Source: Byssothecium circinans | Taxonomy: Eukaryota; Ascomycota; Dothideomycetes; Pleosporales; Massarinaceae | NCBI GenBank assembly: GCA_010015675.1 | Contig: ML976978.1 | Location: forward strand, 699,915-763,914 | Reading direction: 5' to 3' | DNA: 64,000 nucleotides | In this document: positions 1-15,695 of the stretch, piece by piece | Layout: each line of letters opens with the position of its first letter | Position numbering within the stretch: position 1 is the first letter of the stretch | Position numbers and translations under genes: made by a program | The notes under the pieces: generated by a model | The model's database searches: none | What the model was told of the DNA's origin: nothing | What the model saw: only the letters and a program-made list of their open reading frames with translations

Positions 1-25
1 CATCCACTCCAAAAACGCCGCCGCC

Positions 26-660
26 ATGGCAAAGCTAGAACGAGTCCTGACCCAGAAGTGCTACGATTGGAAAGAAGGGCTGAGGAAGAGTCTATGGGCT
101 CTGAACGGGCAGAACAAGGGACTAGCAGCAATGGTTGATATGTTAGTGCAGACCCTGCAAACTCTGGAGGGTGTCCATGGTGTAAGTATCCCGATTTCTC
201 ACATCTTCTCTCCGCGAAGTGATCTTTGAAACCCTGGCCTTCCTCGAGGGACTCTTAAGGAAAAGGACTTAACGCTGACATATTATCCGTCTTATAGATG
301 GAAGTAGGACACCTCCAACACCCACACAACCTTAATCCCAACCACAATCGTACAGCCCCCCCTACACCCGAATCACCGCCCTTGCAGCTCCAATCGCTAT
401 CGACGCATCGCCTTTCTCTTCCTCGTCCTGTTTCTTTACCGCCACGGCCGCACCGACCCCAGACCGTGTTCATTTCCGAACCGCCACATCTTCCCCCGCC
501 GATTCCGTCTCGGTCCCAAGCACCAGCACGACAAGGAGGCTACGATGTCCTACCGCCGCCAGATCCCTCGGCTTCAGTCCAACGTACCTACGCTGGACTC
601 GAATCAACCCCCCAGGCCGCAAACCCAGCAGGTTCAGAGACAGATGTAGACCAAGGATGA
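26..660 (+). CDS. Unrecognised protein, 5' end uncertain
   Basis: Two exons join in frame: about 26-181 and 298-660, with an intron at 182-297 (donor GTAAGT, branch-like GCTGACA, acceptor TTATAG, phase 0). The reading frame is also open from base 2, so the ATG at 26 may be internal and the gene may begin outside the window. The first exon reads as an amphipathic, probably helical stretch rich in Leu, Lys and Gln. The second exon is Pro/Ser/His-rich and looks disordered. I do not recognise the family. The C-terminal exon is low complexity, so its frame is supported mainly by the clean splice and not by similarity. Confidence 0.5.
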
Positions 661-1441
661 GGAAAAATCAGAGCTCAGCCAGCGTATGTTTGACAGGTTC
701 AAGTGGCCTCACATCTGCTACTGAGACGGGACGAGGCGTTGTGACGAGAACGTGAAGGATGTAACTAGCGAGGAATTTTGCAACGGTCTTTTTTGTGTTG
801 AGATGGTAGCTACATGAAGTCACGCCGATTACGAATTTATTACTTCCTTTCTCTCCCTTACTTCATTATACGAGACCGACGAGGCGACAAGGAGTTGGGA
901 CGGAGGGTAGGGTATTTGAAACGTTGGAAGTTTGTGGCTTAACTCACGCTGTACATAAAGTCATCGTCAATGGAGCAGCCATACAGGTATTGCGCACCAT
1001 CACATCATACATCGTCACAAACAAAGTCACGTACGTTTCGCGTACCCGCCATATGTGAAGTTGCTGTCATCATGTTCATTCCGCTCCATTCCATCCATGC
1101 CTCGCCTCCTACTATTACACGATCCCCTCAAAGAAATGCAATGCCCAACGAACCACCCAAGTAGTATCCCTCCATCATGTCCCGCCCATGCTCGCCCCTG
1201 ACGCCAGAAGAAGAAGAGAAGAAAAAAACTGGTTTCAGAAGACACATGCTAGAATGCAATCAGGCTCCTCATCAACTACCCATAAAACATTGCGGAAATG
1301 TCATATCCTTGGAAGTGGAAAAGGGGGCGGTGAGAATCCCTGATCTATGTTGGGCGGTTTGAAGGGAAAAAATGCCCAAAGTCGGAGGTCAAACATCCAG
1401 TGCCTGAACCCACAACACCGAAACTGCGATACAGACACCCC
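661..1441. other. Intergenic, convergent 3' ends
   Basis: Lies between the stop of the first gene (+) and the stop of the Dbf2-like kinase (-), so it should hold two 3' UTRs. Short open frames here lack codon-like composition or recognisable domains. Nothing else is seen. Confidence 0.5.
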
Positions 1442-3567
1442 TCAAAAGATGGTCCCGAAGTCCTCGTTGACTGCCGGGAGGGGTTTACGAGGAGAGGTCG
1501 GCTTGCCAGTCTCGTCCGTCGTCTTCTTGTGGCGGAAAGTAACTAGGAACCTGTTAGTAACTGTCGCGTTGAGCAGGTTGGGGTGGCCTCGAAAAGAACT
1601 TACATCCAACAAACAAGCTCTTTGCCATCGGGTCGCCCCGGTCCGCCATCGCCTCGAGTGCTGCCTGCTTTTCATGCACCTCCTTGTACTTAGCCATGTC
1701 CGACTCGTTACCAAAATCGTCGAAATATCCTGCGTCGGTCTCGCTGTCGAGCTCCGGCACAAAGGGAGCCTTGTTCTCCCTCAACCGGTTCCAATCCACC
1801 TCTGCAAAGTACTGGTGGGCGTGGATCTCAGAGATGCCACGGAAGCGGGAAGTCTTCGATGCGACAAGCCGGGTGATGAGGTCCCACGTCCGCTTGGAGA
1901 GGAAGTAGGTTGGGTCTTCGTAGACGGGTTTGCGCAGCACCTTTTTCCACTGCTTGAGATTCTGCCACGTCTCATCTACAGTAGCGCCAGCAAAGGGTGG
2001 ATATCCCGCAAGCGCTTCGAATAGCATGCAGCCCAAGCTCCAATAGTCGACGGTGAAGTCGTACTCCTCGCCCTTGAGCACTTCAGGGGCCATGTAGTCG
2101 GGGCTGCCGACAATGCTCTTGGCATAGTTGACGTCACGCTCGCGGAGCGATCGATAATTCTCACGACGCTCTGCTGCTGATCGCTCTTCCATGGGCCGTC
2201 CGAAAGGTGATACCACGTTGCCAACCGACTCCAGCTTTATGCGCATCGACTCGATCTTCGCGGGAGCCAACATACCTGCAGCGAGCCCAAAGTCGGTCAA
2301 CTTCACGTGCCCTGTGCTGTCAATGAGGAAGTTCTCTGGTTTGAGATCGCGATGAATGTAACCGAGCTGGTGCAGAGCATCTACGCATGAGAACATCTCG
2401 GCAATGTAGAAGCGAGCATGGCGGTTGTGCAGGACACCGGTGTTGTTAAGCAGAGTTCGGAAGTCGCCGCCGGGCACGTATTCCTAACCTGTTAGTTGTG
2501 CTCGCTCTCTTGCTAGATGTACGCACCATAGCCAGATAGATGCTCTTCTCGTCCTGGAAAGCGTACAGCAACCGGACTAGCCACTCGCTCTGAGCGGTGG
2601 TCAATATATCGCGCTCCGTCAAGACATGTCGGACTTCATCGAGCTTGAACAGCAGCGTCTTGCTCATGACCTTCAAGGCGCACACCTCGCGGGTATCCTT
2701 CTTTTGCGCCAGATAAACCTGGCCATAACCTCCTTGTCCGACCTGAGTTAGAATCTGGAAATCGCCGTGCCTTAATCGCGTGCGCCGCTTCCGCAGGTTG
2801 GCTCGCTCGCGCCCGAGGTATTGGGTGAGGGCGACATTGTAATCGGCCTGGGGTGTCGCGGGTGGCGGGGGGTTCTGTGCTTTGAATTGAGCCAGGCGGG
2901 TCTGGCGGTTGTGCACATAGCTGAGCATGTCATAGTAGTAGTCGAGGAAGTCTGGAATACAGTGAGCTTAGTACGGGCATATTGGACCTTGGTATTTACA
3001 TAGTTGAGTGACGTTTGCTAGACGCTTCGCGGCAGGTTTCCTCGCCTTCTCAAGTTCCTCAGGAGACAAACGTTGCTGGCCATTGTAATATCGTTGCGAC
3101 TGGTCTGCTTCACGCGTACGGTACGGCTCTTGACGTGACTGAGCAGCGTGGGTGACGTAGCTCGACTCCTTCTGCAGACCCGGACGGGAGCCGGGGGGCG
3201 TGTTCTCTTTGTTGGACTTGCGTGTAGGGCTGCCGTTGGCCGGCCCTAGTGTGGTGAGGTCCTGGGTAGAGTACTCGCCGTCGTCGGGCGTCTGGAAGTT
3301 GGACTTGTTGGGCGATGTTGGCGTGGCGGGCTTGGGCTTGGAGGGCGAGCCAATGGTGGGCAGCAGCCTCATAGCATTCTCAAAGACGTGTGGGAGGTCG
3401 AAGGCGCCCGGCGGCTGGTTGTGCTTGCTGGGGCTGCCCTGGGGAGTCTGCTGCGGGCTGGTGAAGGCCTGCTGCGAAGGCGTGCCCGGCCGACCCATGG
3501 CGCTCGATCGCGTGTGGAGAGGCGGCGGAGGGATTGGGAGCTGGAACGTCTGCCGGTCGGCGGCCAT
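1442..3567 (-). CDS. sidB: Dbf2/SidB-type NDR-family protein kinase
   Basis: Serine/threonine kinase of the AGC/NDR class that acts at the end of the mitotic exit / septation initiation network, with a Mob1 partner at spindle poles and septa (family knowledge). Four exons: 3000-3567, 2527-2951, 1604-2483 and 1442-1542, with introns of 48, 43 and 61 nt, giving 657 aa. Order: a disordered Pro/Ser N-terminus; a Mob-binding helical segment with LYFLDYYYDML near residue 190; a kinase domain from about residue 254 with Gly loop GQGGYGQVY, catalytic HRDLKPEN and DFG; an activation segment SIVGSPDYMAPEV; and a C-terminal hydrophobic motif FVGFTFRHK. That last motif and the DDFGNESDM segment favour Dbf2/Sid2 over Cbk1/Cot1. 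All catalytic residues are present. Confidence 0.92.
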
Positions 3568-4176
3568 GGTGCGGGCGAAGGCGAGGGTAAGTGAGGGTTA
3601 GAGGGTCAGAGGGTGGGCTGAGTGAATGCTGTCAGGTCTGGAAGCAGCACTCCCGACGGAGCAACTGCGCGCAGCTTCTTTCGCCGCGACAGAGAGGCAG
3701 TCGCGCAACAGTGTAGAGTAAGAAAACCAACACAGACGCAACCATGTGTCTGCTCGTAAAAGGAGAAAGGATCGGCTTGGGCGGCAAGGGCTGCAAGTGA
3801 TTGTTATCCGCAGTCAATGGTTTGTGGTGGGGTTGGCTTGTTTATCGAATTGTTTGGAGCCAGCCAAGACACTACATCTGTACCCGGCAACCAATGGCAT
3901 GTATTCCCCCGCAACACCCTTTCGACGTCACCAGTCGCTCGCAAGACCTGTAAACTCATAAACCATTATTCTGTATCCATCTCACTGTATCTGATGCAAA
4001 TGCTAGTGCCACCGTATACCCTAATTAGAAAGCCTAGTGCCACATGAACCGTATAAACCTAACCATCCCATGAACCATGCCAGGAAACCCTGTCCCAATG
4101 GAGTCGTGTCCTTGTGATTCGCATATCTCATGACCCCCATAACCGTGTCTGCTCGTTGATAAACCGAGGACATGGC
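3568..4176. other. Intergenic; kinase promoter region
   Basis: Lies between the start of the kinase (-) and the stop of the RING gene (-). It should hold the kinase promoter and 5' UTR and the RING gene 3' UTR. No further gene or repeat is seen. Confidence 0.5.
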
Positions 4177-5543
4177 TTATCCATGCGCGTGTTGGTCCCT
4201 GCTCCGAAGTAAGCTTTCCAGAGCAGCCTGCTCTCCGCGGGCCACCATGTCTAGCATTTCTTCCTTTCGTCGAAGGGGCTCAATCAGGAGCGTCCTGCAC
4301 ATTGGGCAGGTCAGCTTGTTTTTGTGCGCTTTGCACGTCGCAAACTACAGTGTGTCAGTGCACATGCATTCACAGGGAGCTTTTCAAGGCTTACCCAAGT
4401 GTGCATACAATGCTCGCCAAAGACATGTTTACATGCCAGTTCTACCGCTACTTCCTCAGCCTCGGTAGGTTGAACGACCTTGTCCGAGTAGTCTTTCTGG
4501 CAGATATCGCATGTAGGAGACACGTCTTCTGCGAGCTCGCTGCGTACTTGCTTCTTGAGACTGTCCTTCAGATGCTGCAGTTGCGAATCTGACGGAACGT
4601 TGGGGTGATAGTGAGCCAGCTGTCGCGCATAGAAGCCTGCTATTCCTGTTCGATGACCCATCATTGTCCGAGGTCGGCGCGAGCGATGTGTCGGAGTTCG
4701 GGCTGCATCGTCTGAACTAGTATTTGATTGCGAGAGATCTATAGAATACCTATCGAAGCTGCGTCGGTGAGAGGTCCTCGGCGTTGAACTTCCATCTGTG
4801 CGACGAGTGGGAAGAGCAACAAGATGTGGTGTTGTCCGCCCTGGCGCTCCAGCTACTTGGGAGAGGGGTAGTTGCGGTCTCTGATATATGTTGCCGTGAC
4901 CGCCTATATTGCCGTGACTTGGTGGGTCAAATGGGCGGTGAAACTGCATATTGCCAGGATTGGTCCGTGCCGATGCAGTTTCATTGGTGTTGGCATGCCG
5001 CATTGTGTTGCTGCCGCTGTCGTTGGCGTTGGGTACTTGAGACGCAGCAGGCGGTATGCTCAAATCAATCTGATGATGGTGGCCGTGTGGTTGCATGTAC
5101 CATTGAGGCATGCTTGGAGGGCTGAAGTTTGGTGCGGCATGCTGCGGCATTGGAGTCTGTTGCCCCATGCCGACAGGTCGGGTCCTGTTCAGAGCTGGGT
5201 AACCTGAGAACTCTGCGCTGAGGCTGTCCTGAGTATGGTCAGAGTACATGGAGGGTAGCGGCAGGCGAGGCCGATACATTCCCGCCGACGAATCCCAGAG
5301 GCCTCCATTTCGCGGACTGGCAAACCCTGGCGGAGGATAGAGCGAGCCATACACATTGTAATAATTTGGGTGATACACGACTTCAGCTTCCAAGTAAGAA
5401 CGATAGAGCTGCCAGTCAGACGGATAGTCGAAGTTCGAATTCATCGGTGGAAGAGTGTCAGGACCTGGAGGTTGCATGGATGGGGGAGAGTGTGCAGTCG
5501 AATATGCGCTCTGGAAAGGGCTCTCATGGTTGAATTCGGACAT
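4177..5543 (-). CDS. RING-H2 zinc-finger protein, probable E3 ubiquitin ligase
   Basis: Two exons (4395-5543 and 4177-4344; 50-nt intron, donor GTAAGC, acceptor CTGTAG) encode 438 aa. About 300 N-terminal residues are Pro/Ser/His/Asn-rich and look disordered. The C-terminus carries a C3H2C3 RING: CDIC near residue 350, then CKHVFGEHCMHTW, and after the splice FATCKAHKNKLTCPMC. The intron falls inside the RING just after the CMHTW segment, which supports the splice. RING-H2 proteins normally recruit an E2 enzyme. The substrate cannot be inferred. There is no membrane segment or signal peptide. The gene is divergent from fumarase across about 1.5 kb. Confidence 0.8.
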
Positions 5544-7026
5544 TGGGTGTGGCGTGGTCTTATGATTCTAATTCCATCAGCAGACGTTCGGGGTTTTAAA
5601 GGGAGAGAGTGGAGCCGGACTGTTGAGAGGAAGGGTTCTTGCAACGGCGACGACGGGCTCCACAGCAGGCGCTCAACCAGTCCCAATGCCCCAACTATAG
5701 GGGTCGAACCGCCGGCAACTCAGAGACTGCTGCTTCTAGAAACAGGCGGGGGTGGTCGGAGATGGGGTCTTTGTAGTTGAGTGGAAGTAGGAGGCAGTGG
5801 AGCAGCGTCATCCGTCCACGAGCTGCCTTATATATGAGCTGGCGGTGTGTCGATGTCGTGCGGATGGAGGGTGGTTCACGGCGGCTCACAAACTGGCGGA
5901 AATAGACCGAGCTGGGTAGGATCGTCAAACAGCTGGTGGAGGGAGCATGAAGGGAGTACTGGAGACGTCGAGAGGTTGCCACGGACGAAGTGAAGGTGAA
6001 TGCTGGCTGCTGCGGGGAGGAAGGTGACAAGGTGAGGAGGGGTAGGCGCTCAATTAGTCTGCTTCAGAGCGACGAGGTAAGGCTGCAAGAGAGGCCGTCA
6101 GCTGGCAAGTGACTACATATAACGTGCCTAGGGAAAACGGATGTGTGACAAGACCGGCGGCAGCCTTCTTATTTGCAACCGTGCTCTCGCAGCTTGACAA
6201 GAAATTCACAGGCGGCGGCGGTGCCGGCAGAAGACTACGAGGCAGCGGATGGCGATTGCAATGAAGCCCTGAGCAGACGAAATACGGCACGCGGGCCACC
6301 CACGCGTCTGCGGGTACCACTGCGCAGGTCGTCGGGGCCGGCTACTCAGTCCTGGCTCAATCCTCAGCATCGGCCGCGCCCATCCAAGGTACTTGCAGGC
6401 TTGAGTTGAGTCCAGGCGAAGCGAAGGCGGTTTCACTCAGAGCAGGCCCAGGCCGGCCGCCCTCGCAGTGGCACGAGGTTGCGCCGCCGCAAGAGAGCTT
6501 GAGCATCCTCAGCGCGCGGAATGGTGGAACTTTAACGACCACAAACGGGCACATTGCGAGAAGGAGACATCCGGAGCGGCGCGCGGCGCCCGTGGGGCGA
6601 GGACGGTGCGATATACAGTATCAGCCGGAATATTAGAGGGATAGAAATATGGCCAGCACTCTAATCTACGAAGAGTCAGCGGTCGGGTTTGCATTGAGGT
6701 AGACGAAGTGATGTATATTTCATTTTCCATCTCAAGTTTCATGGCTCGAAAACTGAATGTCATGTCAATGATTCGTTAGCGAGAGTCACGTGACCTGACC
6801 GGGAGTCATTCGAATGTGGATCAATTGATCCGATAATAATGTTGTCAGTCTGATCCGGAATCTTCCGCAAGCCTTTTCCGTTCCGAAGAGCAGAGCTCGG
6901 CGCATTGTCGTGGAAAGTGTGAGGACAGCTTCAAAACTCCAATTCTACCATCGCAGCATTGAATAACCATCTCCTTAGTGGGAGACATCGTCCATCTCAT
7001 CAGCCGTAAGCCAATTGCAACCGCCA
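5544..7026. other. Long divergent intergenic region
   Basis: Separates the starts of the RING gene (-) and fumarase (+). Several short open frames occur but none shows a recognisable domain or supported splice. It probably holds two promoters and 5' UTRs. A perfect 10-bp palindrome is listed separately. Confidence 0.45.
6785..6794. promoter_or_regulatory. CACGTG-core palindrome upstream of fumarase
   Basis: The 10-bp palindrome GTCACGTGAC lies about 230 bp upstream of the fumarase ATG. CACGTG is the classical E-box bound by bHLH regulators such as the Cbf1/Pho4 class. The sequence match is certain; binding is inference. Confidence 0.35.
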
Positions 7027-8735
7027 ATGCTGCGATCTGCTATTACAAAGGCCGCCCAGCCAACCGAGGCCAGGGCATTGCGGGCTCTGGCACATGCGAG
7101 AATCAGCCCCTCCGCCGTAGACGCAACATGGGCGGCACGCAGCAGCGGGGGAGTGCCGCGAGCCATAACGAGGCGTCGTCAACTCCAGACTCAGCACACT
7201 TTCCAGCGCCGCCCGTTCTCCTCGACCAGCAACATGGCTTCTACAAGGACAGAGAGCGATGCCTTTGGAGAGGTCCAGGTGCCCAACGACAAGTACTGGG
7301 GCGCGCAGACGGAGAGGTCGCTGGAGAACTTCAAGATCAACCAGCCGCAGGACCGCATGCCGCCGCCCGTCATCAAGGCCTTTGGTATCCTAAAGGGCGC
7401 TGCGGCGACAGTCAACATGAAGTTTGGGCTTGGTAGGTGTCGGCGGAGAGCTCCAAAATGCATTCAGTAACACTGTGGCAGACCCAAAGGTTGGAAAGGC
7501 CATCCAGCAGGCCGCCGAAGAAGTAGCCTCGCTCAAGCTCGTCGACCATTTCCCGCTCGTCGTCTGGCAGACCGGGTCGGGCACCCAGTCCAACATGAAC
7601 GCCAACGAAGTCATCTCGAACCGCGCCATCGAGATCCTCGGCGGCCAGATGGGCTCTAAGAAGCCTGTCCACCCGAATGACCACGTCAACATGTCCGCCT
7701 CCTCGAACGATACCTTCCCGACCGTCATGCACATCGCCGCAGTCATGGATTTCGAGGAGTCGTTGCTGCCGGCGCTGACGAGTCTGCGCGACGCGCTAAG
7801 GAAGAAGGCGGATTTGTTTGAGAAGATCATCAAGATTGGCCGAACACATTTGCAGGATGCGACGCCGTTGACATTGGGACAGGAGTTCTCGGGCTACGTC
7901 CAGCAGCTGGACTTTGGCATCGAGCGCGTCAAATCATCTCTCCCGCGCCTCAAGATGCTCGCCCAGGGTGGAACGGCGGTCGGAACTGGCATCAACACAT
8001 TCAAGGGCTTCGCCGAGGACATTGCAAGCGAGGTCAGCAAGATGACTGGCCATGACTTCATTACCGCACCCAACAAGTTTGAGGCGCTTGCAGCTCACGA
8101 CGCCATTGTGGAAGCACACGGACAACTCAACACACTGGCCACGTCACTGTTCAAGATCGCCCAAGATATCCGCTTCCTCGGTTCCGGACCCCGCTGCGGT
8201 CTCGGTGAGCTGAAACTGCCCGAGAACGAGCCTGGATCCTCTATCATGCCTGGCAAAGTCAATCCGACTCAGTGCGAGTCCCTTACCATGGTATGCGCAC
8301 AGGTATTTGGTAACAACGCTGCAACCACATTTGCCGGCTCCCAGGGCAACTTCGAGTTGAACGTTTTTAAGCCAGTCATGATTCGCAACCTCTTGCACAG
8401 CTCCCGTCTCCTCGCCGATGCCATGAGGAGTTTTGAGAGGAACTTGGTTGTGGGTCTTGAGGCCGACGAGAAGCGTATCAGCTCGCTATTGAACGAGAGG
8501 TAAGTCCCCTGTACTAATTCGAAGAATCCTTGCTAACATCCTCTCCAGCTTGATGTTAGTCACTTGCCTCAACCCCGTCATCGGCTACGACGCTGCATCC
8601 AAGACCGCCAAAAATGCTCACAAGAAGGGTATCACCCTGAAAGAGAGTGCATTGGAGCTTAAGACGATTAGCGAAGCGGAATTCGACAAGTATGTCCGCC
8701 CAGAGCTCATGATTGCGCCTGCGGACAAGAAATAA
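7027..8735 (+). CDS. fum1: Class II fumarate hydratase, mitochondrial/cytosolic
   Basis: Converts fumarate and water to L-malate in the TCA cycle; a cytosolic pool is also known in fungi. Three exons (7027-7432, 7482-8499, 8549-8735; introns of 49 nt each) encode 536 aa. The first about 66 residues are Arg/Ala/Ser-rich with RRPFSS near the end, a typical mitochondrial presequence. A second in-frame ATG at 7234 (Met70) begins the conserved enzyme. Family landmarks are intact: [30 protein letters not shown] and the signature [15 protein letters not shown]. The upstream in-frame codon TTG at 7015 is not needed as a start. SMC5 follows on the same strand after 282 bp. Confidence 0.95.
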
Positions 8736-9017
8736 GTGCAGTGATTTTGTGTAAAGTAAAGTAGCATGTAAGCGTAGATAAAGCGTGCGTGACTGTATAC
8801 AGTTGTGACTCTAGATTGCGTCGTCGTCTCCACTCATCGCCCGAAACTACACATGTAGCACTTTGCATGTGAACGTGAGTCAGCATTTGAACTGGTCGAC
8901 GCGAACGCGTCAGCACGTGTGTATTATTCCATAAGAAGACTAGCGCTAACCTGGCGACACCTCGTCATCTCAGCCCACATCTCCATCGTTCGTTCACCCT
9001 CAAACACAACCACAACG

Positions 9018-12494
<3,477 letters not shown>

Positions 12495-13412
12495 GACTGG
12501 GACTTCACGATTTGATAGCGTTGTTGTATGGTGAGGTTCACTGAGAGGAAACTATCGGTATGGGTGTTGCATGTGCGGGCATGCTTTCCTTTACTGCCAC
12601 CTTTCGAGGCTGGTGTGAAGTATTGTTTGTTGCTAGAGCATGAACATATAGTATGCGCGTACGAAGATCTTCGAATGATGTGATGCACGTGGAGCACTTG
12701 CCCAGGTCCACGGGTGAGCCCTGAAGCCCTGAGCGGTGTCGATGCAAATAAAATTCCGGGCTGGCTTAGCTTTCACTCGTCACGGCCATACCACATGTCC
12801 TCCACGTCTCGTCTCGTCCCGTCCCTTCTATTATATCGACCCAACAAACAATCACACCGACTCCACACTCACCTTATCTCTTCCCCGAAGCGAACAAATC
12901 GGCGTACACGATGCAAGCTCCCTGCATTCATTAACCGGAAACAAAAAGCACCAATCAAGCCCTCCTCCTTCACCGCGCTTAACACTGATGCCCGCGAACG
13001 ACCCATGCCGCCGGCTTTTAACTGCCGAGTATCGCTACGCTTGGCCCGGGATTCTTACCAGTTCGTGGTCTATACGGGCGTTCCCGAACCTGCATCATGG
13101 AGCGCTTTTAGATGGAAGAGGCCTGAGTAGGTTTAGTAGGATACCATGGTATAGGATTGTGTGCTTTATGCATCTTCTCTCTGCATGCTACCCATGCGGT
13201 GAAAACGCGTGGATGGTGAAAGGCGAGGGGAATGCGTGCGCTGCAGGTGCATGTGGCGGTGGGGCGATACCAAATGGGTAAGGAGACTGTACTGTGCCTT
13301 GTATATATAAGAGTAGGCTTAGATGCGCCAGCCTGTTGGAGGATCTTGTGAAGACTCTTGTATCTTCTCATCTTCCTCTCGTAATTGAATCAAGGGTTTG
13401 CAAAAGCTGGAA
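12495..13412. other. Intergenic; GMC gene promoter
   Basis: Lies between SMC5 and the GMC oxidoreductase, both on the + strand. Open frames of 80-180 codons occur on both strands but overlap each other and resemble no known domain. A clear TATA box is listed separately. Confidence 0.45.
13302..13310 (+). promoter_or_regulatory. TATA box of the GMC oxidoreductase gene
   Basis: TATATATAA lies about 100 bp upstream of the ATG at 13413. Position and match suit a fungal core promoter. Use of this site is inferred. Confidence 0.5.
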
Positions 13413-15347
13413 ATGTTTGGCACAGGTGGAATTGCAATTGCGCTTTTGGGGGTTGTTGCTCCTTTGGCGAATGCGGGACCCATACGACTTCGCGCTGATC
13501 AGGTCGGGAAGCCGGGTGATGCAACATTTGACTATGTCGGTACGTTCTGTGGGCGAAACACGCAACTACATAGGAATATGTACTAACAGAAGCAGTCGTG
13601 GGAGGAGGAGCCGCCGGCCTAGCAACCGCCGCACGGCTCGCCGAAGTCGCCTCTGTAGCCGTCATCGAAGCCGGCGGATACTATCAAATCGAATACGGCA
13701 ACGCGAGCGTAGTTCCTCTCCTCTCCCTCACAGCCATCGATGTCATCGATCCCTCAGAAAACTTTCCTCGCCGGCCAGAAATCGATTGGGAGCTTTTGAC
13801 GGAACCGCAAACCAATGCGAATGGCCAGGTCGTGCATTATGCCCAGGGTAAAACACTTGGAGGCTCAACCGCACTGAATACAATGTCGTATGTCCGATCT
13901 TCCGCAAGTGCGTATCAGAGATGGGTGGATATGGTGGGTGATGAGAGCTATACTTTCGACAACTTACTTCCGTATTTTAAGAAGAGTATGAGACTCACGC
14001 CGCCGAATTTGGAGAAGAGAAATGCAGCGAATGCTACGCCTGTGTATGATCCGGCAGTCTTTGGGGATGCAGGCCCCTTGGATGTTTCGTGGAACAACTG
14101 GGTTGATCCGACGATTAGTTGGTTGGCGAAGGCTCAGCAAGCAGCTGGTATTGAGGTCAATCCGGATGGTTGGAGTGCTGGTGTTTTAAACGGTGGATCT
14201 TGGAATCCGGCGACTATTGATCCTGCTCATGCGACTCGTGAGTCGGCGCAGACGAGCTATCTCGACTATGCCAAAGCGAATACCAAACTCAAGGTATACG
14301 CTCATAGTTTAGCGACGAAGATTCAATTTGATGGAACAGTCGCGACCGGTGTCAGTGTCAGTACGAATGGGACGTCATACACGCTGTCGGCGAATAAGGA
14401 GGTTATAGTGAGTGCCGGTACCTTCCACTCGCCGCAGCTTTTGCTGGTGTCGGGTAAGTGAAGACATCGAAATCTCGGTCTTGTATTGTCAGACACTGAC
14501 GCCTTCAGGTATTGGACCCAAGTCGACGCTAGAAGCCCTCGACATTCCAGTTGTAGCTGACCTGCCAGGCGTTGGCAAGAACCTCCGAGACCCCGTCACT
14601 GTCAACGTAGCTCACTTCGTCAATACTCCCAATGGCCAAGGCATTATCGCTAATCCGAACACCGAGCCGGAAGCCCTACGCCAATACAAAGAGGAAGCCG
14701 CGGGCCCCTATAGCTCCGTTGCAGGATATATTTCTTATACACGCTTCTCTGAGGAGCTTCGAAGCACACTACCCCCCGAAACACGGGAGAAGCTCGCCGC
14801 ACTCCCCGCTGAAGGCCCCGAAGTGCAGTTCATTGCTGGTACTTTTCTCTTCACGAACGGCAGTGCCATGGGCTCGCTTTCGGCCACCCATTGCGAGACC
14901 TTCTCCAGCGGCAGCGTTTCCATCTCAAGCGCCAACATCACCGACGCGCCCATCATCGATCTAGGCTGGCTCTCCGATCCCGCCGACGCCGATGTCCTCG
15001 TAGCGGGCATCAAGCGGCTGCGACAAATCTGGAGCACCGAGCCTGCTCGGACTATTAGCATGGGAGCTGAAGTGCTGCCTGGCAAGGATGTCGAGACGGA
15101 TGAGGAGTTGCTGGCGTATGTGAAGGCGAATGTTCATCAGATATGGCACCCCACGTCGACTTGCTCGATGGGGAAGGAGGGCGATGGTGATGCGGTGGTA
15201 GATTCCAAGGGGAGGGTGTTTGGGGTGAGGCGCTTGAGGGTGGTGGATTCTTCGATTATCCCGTTTGGGATTCCGGGGCATCCGCAGGCGAGTTTGTATG
15301 CTTTGGCGGAGAAGATTGCTCGGGATGTATTGGGTGTTTATAATTGA
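13413..15347 (+). CDS. Secreted GMC-family FAD oxidoreductase
   Basis: Flavoenzyme of the glucose-methanol-choline (AA3) family, which oxidises alcohols or sugars and passes electrons to O2 or another acceptor. Three exons (13413-13539, 13596-14453, 14509-15347; introns 56 and 55 nt) encode 607 aa. A hydrophobic signal peptide ending near ANA at residue 20 predicts secretion. The Rossmann motif VVGGGAAGLATAARLAE spans the first splice. GMC landmarks follow: GKTLGGSTALNTMSYVR, a second signature near EVIVSAGTFHSPQLL, and the active-site region IWHPTSTCSMG with PGHPQASLYALAEK. Candidate catalytic His residues are present. The substrate cannot be assigned; aryl-alcohol or sugar oxidase-like activity is possible. 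Confidence 0.88.
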
Positions 15348-15695
15348 GATGTTTGTAGAGAAATGAAACACTATGCATCAAATTATCCTACATATGCATG
15401 CTGAACCAAACAATGGTCATGTGAGACTGCCTCTCGTGGAGACATGGAGGAGAAAGTCAACACTAAGGTGAACTTAAAGGGTATTTCTCCAGCATAAAAA
15501 GTTTGTATAGCTCTGCTAGAGTGTTGACGGGACTTGAGTACGGATTACCACTGCCGGCTTTTACATCACGTAGAGACTAGGTGAATAGACCCTGGTGCAC
15601 GGACGTTTCGTGATAGCTCGAAATATTTGTCGGACCTCCGTCCCCACAACCATCCGTCACCACGCCAGCGCTCCTGCACTGGAACTTATCCCAAC
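15348..15695. other. Intergenic spacer
   Basis: Lies between the GMC oxidoreductase and the ribosomal protein gene, both +. It should hold a 3' UTR and a promoter. Nothing else is seen. Confidence 0.45.

Noticed and set aside
12736..13281. Long + strand open frame (about 180 codons) upstream of the GMC gene
   Set aside because: Overlaps equally long frames on both strands, shows no domain, and covers the promoter and TATA region.
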